Shown: piece by piece, positions 1 to 9,189 of the stretch
How the letters are laid out: each line of letters begins with the position of its first letter
Numbering within the stretch: the first letter of the stretch is position 1
Origin: Linum tenue
Taxonomy: Eukaryota > Streptophyta > Magnoliopsida > Malpighiales > Linaceae
Direction of reading: 5' to 3'
Assembly: GCA_946122785.1 (NCBI GenBank)
Contig: CAMGYJ010000002.1
Location: forward strand, 61,653,703-61,717,702
DNA: 64,000 bases
Notes under the pieces: generated by a model
Told to the model about the DNA's origin: nothing
Seen by the model: the letters and a program-made list of their open reading frames with translations, nothing else
Database searches by the model: none
Program-made: the position numbers and the translations under genes

Positions 1-137
1 CGGACCGGGTCAAGACCGGACCGGATCAAGACCGGACTATATCCAATCCAATCTTCGGTCCTTATATTTTCAAAAAAACCGGACTGGACCGGATCAATTT
101 GGTCCAATTTAACCGGACCGGACCGTATAGCCACCCC
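1..137. mobile_element. Right end of a GGTCC-rich hAT-like MITE, cut by the window edge
   Basis: The first 130 bases are made of repeats of ACCGGACCGG and GGTCC-like words and end at a boundary reading GTATAGCCACCCC. Read inwards from the other strand this is GGGGTGGCTATACGGTCC, a typical terminal inverted repeat and subterminal repeat layout for plant hAT MITEs. The left end lies outside the window, so the terminal repeat and target duplication cannot be confirmed. Confidence 0.5.
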
Positions 138-692
138 AAGAGGCAAGGGGGAAGAATGGGAGGAGAAACTGCCAAGTACGTAAAGCCATTGGGACTCAGA
201 GTGAGCAGCGCGTCCATCCATTTCTCTGGGAATTGATGGCGGCCGGGCGTGTGGAGTTGGAGACTTGGAGTAGTTAACTATCTACTTGAGACTTGAATTG
301 AATTGAATTGAATTTGGGTGCTTTTGTTTGTTACCTTTCATTATTTATTCTTTTACTACTATCGTTCGTGGCGGTCATTCAGAGTGCCGCCTGCCCCTCG
401 CCAATTTGCTGTTTTCCTCTGCCCCTCTCTGCCTCTGCCACAGCCACACCGACCTCCTCCCAAGTTGCCACATAGCCGCGCGTTCCTTCCTTCCCCTTCA
501 CAAATTCAGTCCAACTTTACGTATTATCAATTCCTTTAACTTTAATCCAATAAACCTTTCATAGTAATGCCGTTTAATAGATGATCTACTACTGTGGTGG
601 GTGCATTATCTTTTCACCCAAGCAAGCAACCCATGTTCTCGTATAGTAACGCTTGCCACGCACGGGAATCCTGGTTTCTCCCTCCATGCCAA
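138..692. other. Intergenic, no gene seen
   Basis: This stretch has only short overlapping reading frames with low-complexity products rich in Phe, Pro and Ser. There is a small pyrimidine-rich patch near 405-500. No gene, RNA or element boundary is recognisable. Confidence 0.5.
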
Positions 693-700
693 CACTCAAG

Positions 701-1728
701 CAGCGGTGGATCCAGGACATAAGAGAGCACTGAGCCGTATTTGAATAGAATATTAGATATCATAAACAAAAATATATAATAATATAGTTTTCATTATAAC
801 GCCAACTGTACAAGAAGGTCTTTTAATTTAGCAAATTCGTCAATAATATAATCTCCATCCATACTGATAATATACTCTTTTTCAAAGAAAATAGCTAAAT
901 AATCAACGAGAAATTCATCACTCATTTTGTTGCACAAATCAATGTTCATGTTACATTGCTGAAAATGTTCTCTTCATGGTAGTTGTTGAAACGGCTACGT
1001 CAACACTAGACAAATCAACCGACAAATCAATTTGTATTATGTGTCCATCCCTGTTTCCTCCAGCTTCTCTAATAATTTTGCAAGAGAAGAAACTTCATCT
1101 TCCTCACATGAGTAGTGCATTCTCCAAAGAATGCATCTCATAGCCTTCAAAGTCTCGAGGCTAAACTCTTGAGCAAGTTTGTAAATATTTTCTTCATCAA
1201 AACTCCAGAAAGAACGGTTAGAATCTAGTGCCCCACTCAATTGAGGCAATCTAAATGATGACTCAGCAAGTTTGTAAATATTTTCTTAATCAAAAGAATG
1301 GAAAGAAAACCAGCTCGACGGGATGGCAGAGAAATCCATTTTGGGTCTGCTCGTCTCCTCGTTCTTGTTTTGTTTTGGGGGGATTGGGAAATTTTTTGAA
1401 TTTTGCAAGGAAGGGTGTGCTTTAGTTTAGAGTTTTTTATTTTATTTTAATGAAACTTTACACTTTTAGGCTTTCATGTCATTTTTCAAATAAAATCATT
1501 GGGGCTATAGAAAATTTAGTATAAATTTAGAGTAATGGTTTGGATATGTTTATCTGAACCATTTTCATAGTTACACAAAATTCTATTATCAAATAAAACT
1601 AGACAGAATTTTAAATAGCATTGGGTCAAATACCTAAATCAAAAAATTTTATAAGCACTAAACTAACTCTGGATTCGGAGGAGGGCTGGGTCGGGGCCTG
1701 GGTTGGCCCAGCCCTGGATCCGCCACTG
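701..1728 (-). mobile_element. hAT element, internally deleted, with 8-bp TSD
   Basis: The ends read CAGCGGTGGATCCAGG and, reverse-complemented from the right, CAGTGGCGGATCCAGG, an imperfect 16-bp terminal inverted repeat. The flanks carry an exact 8-bp duplication, CACTCAAG, at 693-700 and 729-736, the duplication length of hAT transposons. Inside, on the - strand, are the last parts of a hAT transposase (see 770-1250). The element is 1028 bp, far shorter than an autonomous hAT, so it is a deletion derivative mobilised in trans. Confidence 0.9.
770..1250 (-). pseudogene. C-terminal remnant of hAT transposase (DUF4371/hAT dimerisation type)
   Basis: Two pieces in different frames resemble the end of plant TTF-type/zinc-finger MYM-type-1-like hAT transposases. 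The upstream piece (1037-1249, 70 codons) has DEENIYKLAQEFSLETLKAM, then SLAKLLEKLEETGMDTQYKL, which corresponds to the family block before the dimerisation helix. After a break, about 955-995 encodes VSTTTMKRTFSAM, the family's conserved VSTATTERAFSAM-like block. About 780-930 encodes a stretch with SDEFLVDYLAIFFEKEYI and IIDEFAKLKDLLVQL, matching the extreme C terminus. The DDE catalytic part is absent, so this cannot be an active transposase. A 35-bp near-direct repeat with core TGTAAATATTTTCTT (about 1180-1203 and 1271-1294) lies at its upstream edge. Confidence 0.7.
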
Positions 1729-2128
1729 CACTCAAGTTAAAAGCAGGGGAGGATGGGATAAGAAGTGCATTGTCTTTATGATTTCCTCTAATAGTATGCA
1801 CTTCTTATTCATCTTGATAAACTAGAATGTTGAAATGTGGAAATTAGTATATGAAATTAATTTATATAGTTTGTTGTGGTTTAAAACGATACAACGTCTA
1901 ACGATTGAAATTTAAGATTTACATACTATTAAACATATTAATACAATTTTTATTTTGTGTTTTTCTCTAAATTTAAGGGGGTGCCATGGAACTCCCTTAT
2001 ATTTACCTCTAGCTCCGCCCATGTCTCGAAACCAAGGATATTACTTTGACCAACGCAAGGAAGACGACATTTGGGGTCTCATATGAACATCAAACAATAG
2101 AGTGAAAAAGAAAAAAAGGTTAATCCTC
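1729..2128. other. Spacer with a decayed hAT end
   Basis: No gene. Bases about 2006-2022 read CTCTAGCTCCGCCCATG, close to the right terminus (CCTAGCTCCGCCCCTG) of the hAT MITE at 40418-41201. This looks like the surviving right end of another member of that family; its left end is not clear. Confidence 0.4.
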
Positions 2129-2371
2129 ACAAATATTAACTGAAAGAAGGAAGAACACGAGTTTACGTTGGATGCTCAATTTTCGACTTTGAGACTTATC
2201 CACGGAGAAGGACAATCTTTCATAGTGAGTTGTATTTCACCCCTGGAATCCTTAGGTTGCATCATTTGACGACTTCAATATATATACATTGTCGCATACC
2301 ATATCAAGAGGTTACACATGTAATGTACACAAATAAAGGTTAATTACAATTAGCTACATAAACTTCTAACA
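2129..2371 (-). repeat. 3' LTR of miniature copia element
   Basis: It begins TGTTAGAAGTTTATG in the - strand sense, preceded by a short purine tract (TTTGAAGG) that may be the polypurine tract. It shares order and blocks with 3310-3554. Confidence 0.7.
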
Positions 2372-3309
2372 CCTTCAAATATGATGTTTACGCAACACTA
2401 ATTTGTATGTCTAAAATCAATGATGAGAGGTGGCAACAACCTTCGTAAATAAGCATGTAATTTGATATTCAGTAATAATCTATGAAAATGCCCCTTCGAC
2501 CACCAACTGACAAATAGAATGAATATGCACCTCAATATGCTTTATCTAGTTAGGGAGAATAGGATTAGTAGCTACGCGAATAACACTAGTGTTGTTTGCA
2601 TACAAGCACATGGGAGATTCACACTCCACCCCAAGCTCAGCGACAAGCTGATAAAGCCAAACTAGCTTACATGTAACCGTTGTAAGTGGTGTTTAGCCCA
2701 TAGACTAATCGTTGCCTAATAGTAGAACTGACATCAAAATCCCCTTGATGAAGCGAGTTATCTCCTATTCTAGTTTGAACTTGCTAGAAGCACTTTTCTT
2801 GGAATGAAGGCCGATGAGATGACACCACATAGCATGAGCAGTTGAAAAACCTTTCAAACTCAGTGCAATCGAGGGTTTTGCAGACGAGAGAATCCATGTG
2901 ACCACCTAGGTGTTATTTGCTACCCAATCTTAATTTTCCTTAGCCAAAGCAGTCGCCACCAACTCTAAAAGGGGGCCATCTAGAATCGGTAATAAACGAC
3001 GACCTTGGACAAATAGTCGAAATTGAAATTCCTAAAGTGGGAAGTTCTTCATATTAAACCAAAACTGAAACAACATCTATCTTTGATGGATTCATGTTAA
3101 CGAATCCCAACAACAGAAAACCATGAACACAACAACGACAACTTGGCAAAATTAAGAAAAACAAAAAAAGAAACAACTTGTAGCCTAGTAAGCAATCTAC
3201 TAAAACTCTAACCACAACAACAACAGGAAGCCAGACGAAACATAATGCGATAAACACAAGAGACTAGTAGAATCAAGCTTGAGATCCGAGAGTAGGCTCT
3301 AATACCATA

Positions 3310-3554
3310 ACAAAAATTAACAGAAAGAAGGAAGACCACAAAATTTACACGGTATCTTCAACTATCAACATTAGGACTAATCCACTGAGAGGGACAACCT
3401 CTCAGAGTTAATTATATTTTCCTCCTGGAATCCATAGGTTACATCATACAACGTCTCCGATATATATACAATGCCATAAACCCCAATCACGAGGGTTACA
3501 ATGTAATTAACACAAAGAGTTGTTAATTACAATTAACTACGTAAACTTCTAACA
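3310..3554 (-). repeat. 5' LTR of miniature copia element
   Basis: In the - strand sense it begins TGTTAGAAGTTTACG and ends about 3 bp before the primer-binding site at 3295-3307. It pairs with the LTR at 2129-2371, with many substitutions between them, so the insertion is old. Confidence 0.7.
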
Positions 3555-4694
3555 AAAAACTTGATATCTTATGAAGTTATTCTCAAACGCGAGTCGACAT
3601 AATCGAGGCACAAAAGTGGGATGATAAGATCTAATGTATGCTTCTTGTGTGTATGAGAGCATTGCCCATTGTTAATTCTATACAAGTACACAATCATAGC
3701 AAATTATGGAAATCAAGTTGCTCACATTACTAAGACTCATGACTCATCTTTTGGTTGCTATGATATTAGATCTTTGATGATAACACTATTTGGTTCCACG
3801 AATACTATTATTCAACATCCAATAGCAACGAACTTGTGTGGCGTAAATGATAACTGAGAATGGTGTTGGTGTGTTCCAATCGGTAACTTTCAGCCAAAAT
3901 TAAATAATGGAATAGAGATATTGATAAATGATAACACAAGAGAAAGTAAAACAAAATCACAATGTAAATTGTAAAGTTCCTTTCCACAACAAAGAAAAAG
4001 CCAATAAACCGTCTCGGTAAATATATACAATAAATCAATAATTAATTACTCTATCCAAAACCTTAGAATTAGCTGTCTCTCTCTCTCTCTCTAATTATCT
4101 GCTAACCCCGTCCGCTAATTTGAACACGTTCCTCCGTCATCCTTTTCCCTTTCCCCTCCTTTTAAAACTGTTCACTGTTCGATTCTTTGCTTAGCTTCCA
4201 CATTCCATAAACCCCGCCGATTCCTCCTCCTTCCTCTTTCTTCTCCCCCAATTCCCATCTCCTCCCCACAGCAGCTAGTTGGTCGCCTTTCCTAATCGAC
4301 ATTCCTAACTTTACTCTGTTACTCTGCCAGAAAGAATTTGTTCTTCTTCTTCTTCTTCTTCTCTCTGATCAAACTCCTTTACCTTCCCAATCACCTTCTC
4401 TCCGTGAGCTTTCAATGCCCAAAAAAGGTTACGAACAATAAGGAGAAACCCATTCTCTTTTTCTTCCCTGAGTTTCTGGGTTTTGGTTTCTTAAGAAGTC
4501 AGAAACCAAGAAAAAATGGTGGGTACGGCTGCCGGTTCTTCAGCTGCACCTATTACCTCTCCAGTATATGGGTTCCCTTGAGATTTTCCCGGGGTTTTCG
4601 TTTCAGATCAAACAAGCCACCACCCCACAACAACAACAACCGTTGCTTAATTTCCCCCATTTCCCCTCCTTGTAATTCCCTTCCCCTGTTTTTA
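3555..4694 (+). promoter_or_regulatory. Upstream region and leader of the CCX gene
   Basis: No gene is seen between the copia miniature and the CCX start. A CT microsatellite lies at about 4075-4093. A TTC-repeat stretch at 4341-4362 and pyrimidine-rich sequence continue to 4694, as in many plant 5' leaders. The CCX reading frame stays open upstream from 4338 but has no in-frame ATG before 4695, so this part is most likely untranslated. No single TATA box can be assigned with confidence. Confidence 0.4.
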
Positions 4695-6518
4695 ATGGCT
4701 TTTCCTTATTCTTTGTCCTCCTCTCAACGCAAATCATGTCTACTGTTCATAAACCTCTCCTTCCTATTAGTAATCGCAGCCGTTTCATTCACAACCCACT
4801 TCAAGTCCAACCCACCACCGAAATCCCTCGCCGGCATCAACGCTCTGCAACAACCCACCTCCGCCGCCGACCACCAGCTAGACTGCAACGAATTCCAGAG
4901 TCTCCCGACCCCAAATTCCAAGTGCATCGCCCTCAAATCCAGAAACCCATGCGTCTCCCAAGGCTACATCGACTACCTCCGCATATTCTACTGCAACTTC
5001 GGCGAATTGCCCCTTTTAGGTCACACCCTGCTCCTCCTCTGGCTCCTAGTCCTATTCTACCTCCTCGGCAACACCGCCTCCGACTACTTCTGCTCGTCGC
5101 TCGAGGACCTCTCCCGCTTGCTCAAGCTCTCCCCAACAATCGCCGGCGTCACTCTCCTCTCCCTCGGGAACGGCGCCCCGGACGTCTTCGCCAGCATCGT
5201 CTCCCTGGCCGGATCTGGTACTCGCGACATCGGGTTCAACACCATGGTAGGTGGGGCTTCTTTCGTTACCTGTGTCGTCGTCGGGACAATTAGCTTTCTG
5301 GTCAAGCACAGGCGGATTCGAGTCTCCCGCGGCGCATTCATCAGAGACGTTTGTTTCTTCATCCTGGTTCTCGGCTCTCTGATCATGACCATGCTTTTGG
5401 GGAAAATCAACCTCTGGGGAGCAATTGGGTTCTCGCTGATGTACGTTGTCTATGTGATCATCGTCTACATCTCGTACTTGTACTGGAGCAACGGGATTAA
5501 AGATCCCGGTGGAGTGATTCTCTGCGGCGGGTGTGGGAGTGATACGCCTAGCTCCAGCTGCGAGAGCGGGTTGAGCATACCTATATTGATGAAGAAGGAG
5601 AGGGATGATGACGTGGAGGAAGGACAGCCGCAAGAACAAGAAGAAGAAGAAGAAGAACGAGAGGGAACCGATGGTCGGACCGAGTTGAGAAGGTTCTGGT
5701 TCAACCTTAGGGAGTCGGCCCCTTTTCGATTGACGATCAGCATTGTCGAGATGCCGCTCTACCTGACTCGCAGGCTGACGATCCCGGTTGTTTGCGAGCG
5801 GCGATGGTCGAAACCAATGGCGATCGCGTCGGTAATCCTGGCTCCGATCCTGCTATCCACGCTCTGGGTGGCTCAGTACGAGAATCCCCGGTTCGAAACA
5901 TGTGTTCTGGTTTACGGGGTTGGGTCGCTGATTGGAATCGGTCTAGGGGTGTTGGCCTTTCTGACGACCGAAGAATCGAGCCCGCCGGAGAAATGCTTGC
6001 TGCCCTGGCTTGCAGGAGGGTTCCTAATGAGCGTGACGTGGAGCTACATCACGGCTCAGGAGCTGGTCGCGTTGCTGGTCTCTCTGGGTTACGTATTCGG
6101 GATCAGCCCTTCGATCTTGGGGCTGACCGTCCTGGCGTGGGGGAACTCGCTGTCCGATCTCATAACCAACTCGACCATGGCGATCAACGGTGGGGCGGAA
6201 GGCGTGCAGGTGGCGATATCAGGGTGCTACGCGGGGCCGATCTTCAACGTCCTGTTCGGGCTTGGGTTGTCGCTGATCGGTTCGTGCTGGGAGTCGTACC
6301 CGGAACCGGTTTCGATATCGTTGGACCCGTACCTCCTCGAGACGTTGGGGTTTCTGCTGGCTGGTTTGGTTTGGGGGCTGGTGGTTCTGCCCAGGAGAGG
6401 GATGAAGCTGGATGGGGTTCTGGGTGGAGGTTTGTTGGTTATATATCTGCTGTCTGTGTCGTTGAGGCTGGTTCAAACTTCTGGGTCGCTCCAATTCCTT
6501 GACCATAATAGCCTGTAA
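4695..6518 (+). CDS. Cation/calcium exchanger (CCX family), 607 aa
   Basis: The product is a membrane antiporter of the plant CCX group, related to K+-dependent Na+/Ca2+ exchangers, which exchanges cations such as Ca2+, K+ or Na+ across a cellular membrane. The sequence shows a hydrophobic N-terminal segment (about residues 13-32), two clusters of membrane segments, and both exchanger repeats. Alpha-1 has GNGAPDVFAS at residues 158-167. Alpha-2 has GNSLSDLITN at 483-492, followed by SGCYAGPIFNVLFGLG. Between them is a hydrophilic loop with a run of Glu/Asp (about residues 300-325). The start is the first in-frame ATG, and the 607-aa length fits the family. It is a single exon, as is usual for plant CCX genes. 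Ser487 stands where the exchanger motif usually has Gly (GNSxGD). Which CCX subtype it is, and in which membrane it sits, cannot be told from sequence. A decayed relative lies at 38140-38513. Confidence 0.95.
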   Translation: MAFPYSLSSSQRKSCLLFINLSFLLVIAAVSFTTHFKSNPPPKSLAGINALQQPTSAADHQLDCNEFQSLPTPNSKCIALKSRNPCVSQGYIDYLRIFYCNFGELPLLGHTLLLLWLLVLFYLLGNTASDYFCSSLEDLSRLLKLSPTIAGVTLLSLGNGAPDVFASIVSLAGSGTRDIGFNTMVGGASFVTCVVVGTISFLVKHRRIRVSRGAFIRDVCFFILVLGSLIMTMLLGKINLWGAIGFSLMYVVYVIIVYISYLYWSNGIKDPGGVILCGGCGSDTPSSSCESGLSIPILMKKERDDDVEEGQPQEQEEEEEEREGTDGRTELRRFWFNLRESAPFRLTISIVEMPLYLTRRLTIPVVCERRWSKPMAIASVILAPILLSTLWVAQYENPRFETCVLVYGVGSLIGIGLGVLAFLTTEESSPPEKCLLPWLAGGFLMSVTWSYITAQELVALLVSLGYVFGISPSILGLTVLAWGNSLSDLITNSTMAINGGAEGVQVAISGCYAGPIFNVLFGLGLSLIGSCWESYPEPVSISLDPYLLETLGFLLAGLVWGLVVLPRRGMKLDGVLGGGLLVIYLLSVSLRLVQTSGSLQFLDHNSL

Positions 6519-7247
6519 GTTTGTATGTAAACAGCATAGATGATGAGTGATATTTTTTTGACTGTTGTGTAGGAAGTCATTAATTGGGCAACTTGCTGGG
6601 GTTGCATAGAACTATAAATGACATATATGTAATGTAAATGGTGGTAATGGTAAAACTGTAAAGAATGGAGTAGGTAATGGTAATTTAGATTCTAGATCTT
6701 TGCTCGTGTTTGTTTTTTCCCGATTGGTGCGATTAATTGGAGCGTAGGATAAGCAGGTGACTAATGGTCGGTGCCTCGGTGGGGGGCGGTGGGATTTACC
6801 GGATTAGTGATTCATTGCAATTTGCAGCAGCAAAGGGAAAACTTTATGGGCCGATGGTTTCCTTTCCTAAGATGAATTACTCATACATCGCTGTCACTCT
6901 GTCTCTATTGAAATTAGGAGCTTTAAACTTTTATATTTTACATGTTAATCTAACACTACTTGTTAAGATGTAAGATTACCGATTTCAATTTTGGTGAGAG
7001 TACATTTGTGTGTGAAAAGAACAAAAGGGTAATTGTGTTTAGTTAAAAGCAAGATTTAATACATCACGAAAGGATGAATTAACCTCAAATTGGTAAATAT
7101 TGGGCCACAAAAGTTCAGCCAGTCCTTGGATGAAATATTTCCTTTGAACACTTTGAGTGTACTTTGAGTGTTAATCCGCGTAGAACACTTCGAGTGTACT
7201 TTTGACTTTTGAGTTTTGTCCGCGTAGAATGTGATAGAAAGTAAAAG
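6519..7247. other. CCX 3' flank and tandem-repeat block
   Basis: The 3' flank of CCX is AT-rich and no gene is seen. From about 7141 a unit with core GAACACTTTGAGTGTACTTT and CCGCGTAGAA is repeated imperfectly up to 7247, and again at 7955-8013 beyond the MITE. The MITE therefore sits inside a short tandem-repeat block. Confidence 0.6.
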
Positions 7248-7935
7248 TACGGATGATAATGGGTCGGGTTGGGCGGGTTTTGTCAAACCCAAACTGAAAC
7301 TCATGGGTTTATCCGCTAAAAAAATCCAGGGTAAAACACAGTGGGTTTGAAAAACTCAAACCCAACCCGTTAGGTATCCGCGGGTTCATGGGTACCCGTG
7401 GGTTTTTGTGGTAAAAAATTTACAATAACAAGTTTCTTTCAAAATAAAAGTTTAACATAAATTTTCTCATACAAATTATTCATACAAAAAATACCAATCT
7501 AGAGCATACAAGCAAACCGCAAATGATCAATACAAATTGTTCAAAATTAAAGATAAACATCTATAAACAATAAGATTAATTGAAACTTCTACCTCGTCAA
7601 CTAAGTTTCTTCACTCTCCACTTCATAATATCAACTTCATTCTTAACAATTAGAAAGAACAAAATAATACATGTCTGCACAAACATAAAGAATATTAGTT
7701 GTTTAATAAAGATATATTATTTAGAATATTAAATATACCGGGAAAGTAAATATATGTGTGTGGGCAGGTACCCATGGGGCGGGTTTACCTAAACCCAAAC
7801 CCAACCCAACCCGGTGAATAGTATAGCGGGTTTAAACCCAAACCCGGCCCAAAACCCGTCAACACGGGTTGTACCCGCGTTGACCGGGTTAGGTCGGGTG
7901 GATACCCGTGGGTTCGGGTTTTGTTGCCATCCCAA
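7248..7935. mobile_element. hAT-type MITE with GGGTT-rich ends and 8-bp TSD
   Basis: The left end TACGGATGATAA and the reverse-complemented right end TTGGGATGGCAA form an imperfect inverted repeat. The 8-bp duplication AGTAAAAG is exact at 7240-7247 and 7936-7943. Subterminal sequence is crowded with GGGTTTGGGTT-, ACCCGTGGG- and CGGGTT-like words on both sides. The AT-rich middle has no transposase frame. Confidence 0.85.
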
Positions 7936-8025
7936 AGTAAAAGCAACCAATGGCCTAGAACACTTTGAGTGTACTTTTGAGTTTTGTGCGCGTAGAATGT
8001 GATAGAAAGTAAAAATGTGGATTTT

Positions 8026-9092
8026 AACTGAAAAATCCTCAAAAATCCCAAAATACATACGTTATTAAAAAAGATTCTCAAAATATATACGTTGTAAAAG
8101 ATTTTCCCAATCTACACATGTTTGGATTTCATTGCGGCCGTCAAACGCAGCGAATAACATCACGGCGGCCTATAACCGCGGTGAATGCAGGTTGTAGGAA
8201 GTAGTCGAACAACGTAACTTTGCGCTCGGTTATGGGATCGTAGCAATTTTTTTTGATTGCATAATTTTTTGAGATCTTTCAATTCTCGAACAGAGAGGCA
8301 ATTGGGTCCAGCCTTCATCCTAAAAAACGTCGTTTGCTATCCCGAATGAGCAATTTTTAAATTTCGCCAAACTTTAGAAGGTCATAACTTTGTGCTTTGC
8401 AATCCAAACGTCACAAATTTTTTTTATTTCGTATAACTTTTCAAAGCTACAACTTTTAATAGGAAGGAATTTTCAAAATATGAATATTTTTGGATATAAG
8501 AGGTTTTTGGAATAACTTTAGCTTTACTTTTCACAAATTCACATACATTCGAAAAATACGTCCATGATTCACATACATTCGAAAAATACGTCCATGATAA
8601 AAGTTGTAGTATACAAAAAATCATGTGAAATAAAAATATTATAATGTTCGGGTTTCGGAGCATGAAGCTATGGCAGTCCAAAGTTTGGCGAAATCTAAAA
8701 ATTGCTCGTTTGGGATAGCAAACGACGTTTTTTGGGACGAATGCTGGACACATTGCCTCTGGTTGTTTGCGGCTTGAAAGATGTCAAAATATTATGCGGA
8801 ATCAAAATTTTTTTTAACTACAATCGGATAACTGAGCACAAAGTTGCGTTCGTTTGAAATTTTGGCATAGGTTAGGCGTTCACCGCTTCCGACGGCCGTG
8901 GTGAAGCTTTCGTCGCTTTTGTCGGCCGCGGTGAACCATTCACTGCGGTTGTCCGCCGTGGTGATGTTATTCACCGCGTTGACGGCCGCGGTGAAGTCCA
9001 AACATGTGCAGATTGAGAATATTTTCATATAACATGTGTATTTTGAGATTTTTTTATAAGAACGTGTGTACTTTGAGATTTTTTCCGATTCT
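8026..9092. mobile_element. Foldback Mutator-like element with arms of about 400 bp
   Basis: The left arm (about 8026-8400) and the right arm (about 8650-9092) are long imperfect inverted repeats. Matching blocks include ACACATGTTTGGA (8114-8126 and its complement at 8997-9009), GCGGCCGTCAA, GAATAACATCAC, TTTCGCCAAACTTT and GCTATCCC. The arms carry several CACCGCGGCCGTC-like words. The short central loop contains a 30-bp perfect tandem duplication (8538-8567 and 8568-8597). No transposase is present. The long inverted-repeat form fits a non-autonomous MULE. The outer edges are good to about 10 bp, and no TSD was resolved. Confidence 0.7.
8538..8597. repeat. 30-bp perfect tandem duplication
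   Basis: The unit begins TTCACATACATTCGAAAAAT and ends ACGTCCATGA. The two copies are identical and adjacent, in the loop of the foldback element. Confidence 0.9.
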
Positions 9093-9189
9093 AAAGGGTG
9101 CTCATAGTGTAAGATATTGATATGAGAGGTATATAAGGCAACATGAGCCCACTAGGGCAAAGTGTCTCTTTCGATTTGATCTTTGATGG

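Larger units (their letters stand above)
2129..3554 (-). mobile_element. Miniature copia LTR retrotransposon (large internal deletion)
   Basis: Two similar sequences of about 245 bp (2129-2371 and 3310-3554) lie in the same orientation and act as LTRs of a - strand element. Each contains the shared blocks TTAACNGAAAGAAGGAAG and ACTACRTAAACTTCTAACA in the + strand sense. Next to the right copy, 3295-3307 reads GGCTCTAATACCA, the complement of a plant initiator-Met tRNA primer-binding site, which fixes the orientation. The - strand between 2430 and 2640 still reads like the end of copia RNase H (AELGVECES, then IKHIEVHIHSICQL, then CLFTKVV). Gag, protease, integrase and most of RT are missing. 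No 5-bp TSD is evident. Confidence 0.75.

Noticed and set aside
4338..4694. N-terminal extension of the CCX protein by 119 codons
   Set aside because: The frame is open, but its first codon is TTG and there is no in-frame ATG before 4695. The extension is Phe/Pro-rich leader-like sequence, and 607 aa fits the family.
5052..5639. 195-codon antisense frame within CCX
   Set aside because: It is a shadow of the GC-rich coding frame on the opposite strand, with no family resemblance.
7240..8013. 7181-7247 and 7955-8013 as LTRs or a long TSD
   Set aside because: The element between them has its own inverted ends and an exact 8-bp TSD, so the longer similarity belongs to an older tandem repeat.
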